From: Pseudomonadota bacterium | GTDB taxonomy: Bacteria > Pseudomonadota > Gammaproteobacteria > Steroidobacterales > Steroidobacteraceae | DNA length: 7,420 bases | Direction: 5' to 3' | Assembly (NCBI GenBank): GCA_023433465.1 | Contig: JAEZCR010000147.1 | Location: 1 to 7,420, forward strand | Shown here: positions 6,783 through 7,420 of the stretch, piece by piece | Layout of the letters: each line of letters opens with the position of its first letter | Numbering within the stretch: position 1 is the first letter of the stretch | Position numbers and translations under genes: made by a program | The notes under the pieces: generated by a model | What the model saw: the letters and a program-made list of their open reading frames with translations, nothing else | What the model was told of the DNA's origin: nothing | The model's database searches: none

Positions 6783-7325
6783 CTACTTCAGCTCGTCGAG
6801 CACCTTGTCCACCTTCTCGGGCGTCAGGTACTCGTGGAAAACGTGATCGACCATCATCATCGGCGCGCCGGTGCAGGCCGCGAGGCACTCTTCTTCCTTC
6901 TTGAGGAAGATGCGGCCGTCGGGCGTGCTCTCGCCGAGCTTGATGCCTAACTTCTTCTCGCAATGCGCGACCAGGTCCTCGGCGCCGTTCAGCATGCAGC
7001 TGATGTTCGTGCAGATGCTGACGTGGTGGCGGCCGCAGGGATGCGTCTCGAACATCGAATAGAACGTCGCGACCTCGTAAACCTGGATCGACGGCAGCCG
7101 CAGGTACTCCGCGACGCCATCCATCAGCTCAGGCGTCAGGAAGCCGTTGTTCTGCTCCTGCGTGAAACGCAGCGCCGACAACACCGCCGAACGCTGGCGG
7201 CCCGTCGGGAAGCGCCCGATCCACTCGTCGATCTCGTGGCGGGTGTGCTCGTTCAACAGGCGCGACTTCTCGCCGAGCACGGGCTCGAACGTACCACCAT
7301 CCGCAGTCTTCACGACGTGCGTCAT
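6783..7325 (-). CDS. nuoE: NADH-quinone oxidoreductase subunit E (24-kDa-type, [2Fe-2S] cluster N1a)
   Basis: This 180-residue protein is a peripheral subunit of the NADH-oxidising module. It has a helical N-terminal part (about residues 22-85) followed by a thioredoxin-like [2Fe-2S] domain. The four N1a ligands are visible: C105 and C110 in CTNISC, and C147 and C151 in EECLAAC. The family motif 'VYEVATFYSMF' lies at residues 82-92. Cluster N1a sits beside FMN off the main electron path, and a role in redox tuning has been proposed for it. The length is normal for proteobacterial NuoE (about 160-180). The ATG at 7325 overlaps the nuoD stop (ATGA) and is preceded by a purine-rich GGAGAGGTGG tract, which supports this start. 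It ends with TAG, 16 bases before nuoF. I see nothing anomalous. Confidence 0.97.
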   Translation of the reverse strand: MTHVVKTADGGTFEPVLGEKSRLLNEHTRHEIDEWIGRFPTGRQRSAVLSALRFTQEQNNGFLTPELMDGVAEYLRLPSIQVYEVATFYSMFETHPCGRHHVSICTNISCMLNGAEDLVAHCEKKLGIKLGESTPDGRIFLKKEEECLAACTGAPMMMVDHVFHEYLTPEKVDKVLDELK

Positions 7326-7420
7326 CGATCCACCTCTCCGAACACGATGTCCTGCGTACCGATCACCGCGACCACGTCCGCGAGCATGTGTCCCTTCGTC
7401 ATTTCCTCGAGCGCCGACAG
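7322..7420 (-). CDS. nuoD: NADH-quinone oxidoreductase subunit D, C-terminal 32 residues (partial)
   Basis: Only the last 32 codons and the TGA stop (7324-7322) are in the window; the gene continues beyond position 7420. The tail reads LSALEEMTKGHMLADVV, then ends GTQDIVFGEVDR. This 'ADVVAxIGTQDIVFGEVDR' ending is the conserved C-terminus of NuoD, the 49-kDa-type subunit that forms the quinone site together with NuoB and NuoH. The fragment is too short to show whether nuoD is separate or fused to nuoC as in Escherichia coli. The stop overlaps the nuoE start as ATGA, which fits translational coupling. The identification rests on this tail plus the position directly upstream of nuoE. The quinone-site residues lie outside the window and cannot be checked. 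Confidence 0.95.
   Translation of the reverse strand: MSALEEMTKGHMLADVVAVIGTQDIVFGEVDR

Noticed and set aside
6287..6950. The rare leucine codon TTA appears twice as TTAGGC (minus strand, at 6292-6287 in nuoF and 6950-6945 in nuoE)
   Set aside because: A third TTA codon (5207-5205, in nuoG) has a different context. Two copies are too few to claim a motif, and both simply encode Leu-Gly.
1..7420. Search by eye for promoters, terminators, repeats, RNA genes or an inserted system between nuo genes
   Set aside because: Gene gaps are 21 bases or less and hold only ribosome-binding sites. No inserted gene, hairpin with T-tract or repeat family was seen. The window is an ordinary complex I operon segment.

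Overview
The whole window is an internal slice of one nuo operon, which encodes the proton-pumping NADH:quinone oxidoreductase (respiratory complex I). Every gene lies on the minus strand, so the operon is read from position 7420 down to position 1. In transcription order the genes are nuoD (last 32 codons only), nuoE, nuoF, nuoG, nuoH, nuoI, nuoJ, nuoK and nuoL (first 216 codons only). This is the standard bacterial order. nuoA-C and most of nuoD would lie beyond position 7420. The rest of nuoL, then nuoM and nuoN, would lie beyond position 1.

The DNA is GC-rich, with strong G/C preference at third codon positions. The proteins look like those of a high-GC Pseudomonadota. The gene set, a NuoG without the N7 cluster cysteines, a NuoJ with the 'RxxDRVRVV' tail and a NuoH with a long loop suggest a gamma- or betaproteobacterium, possibly near Xanthomonadales, Nevskiales or Steroidobacteraceae. 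That placement is an impression from memory, not a search result.

Positions 7420-5441 hold the NADH-dehydrogenase (N) module: the NuoD C-terminus, NuoE (cluster N1a) and NuoF (FMN, NADH site, cluster N3). Positions 5444-3222 hold NuoG, with clusters N1b, N5 and N4 and a degenerate molybdopterin-oxidoreductase-like body. Positions 3225-1619 hold NuoH, which shapes the quinone chamber in the membrane, and NuoI, which carries clusters N6a and N6b toward NuoB and the quinone. Positions 1597-1 hold the membrane subunits NuoJ, NuoK and the start of NuoL. Electrons pass from NADH through NuoF, NuoE/NuoG and NuoI toward quinone, and the membrane arm couples this to proton pumping.

The genes are packed tightly. 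Four junctions are ATGA overlaps (nuoD/E, nuoF/G, nuoG/H, nuoJ/K), and the other gaps are 2 to 21 bases. I see no promoter, terminator, RNA gene, repeat, mobile element or CRISPR array, and no gene-free stretch longer than about 20 bases. All key cofactor and proton-channel residues that I checked are present. I found no undescribed system. The few points worth a look are small: non-ATG starts in nuoJ and nuoL, a proline/alanine-rich start in NuoG, an extended NuoH loop and a variable NuoJ tail.
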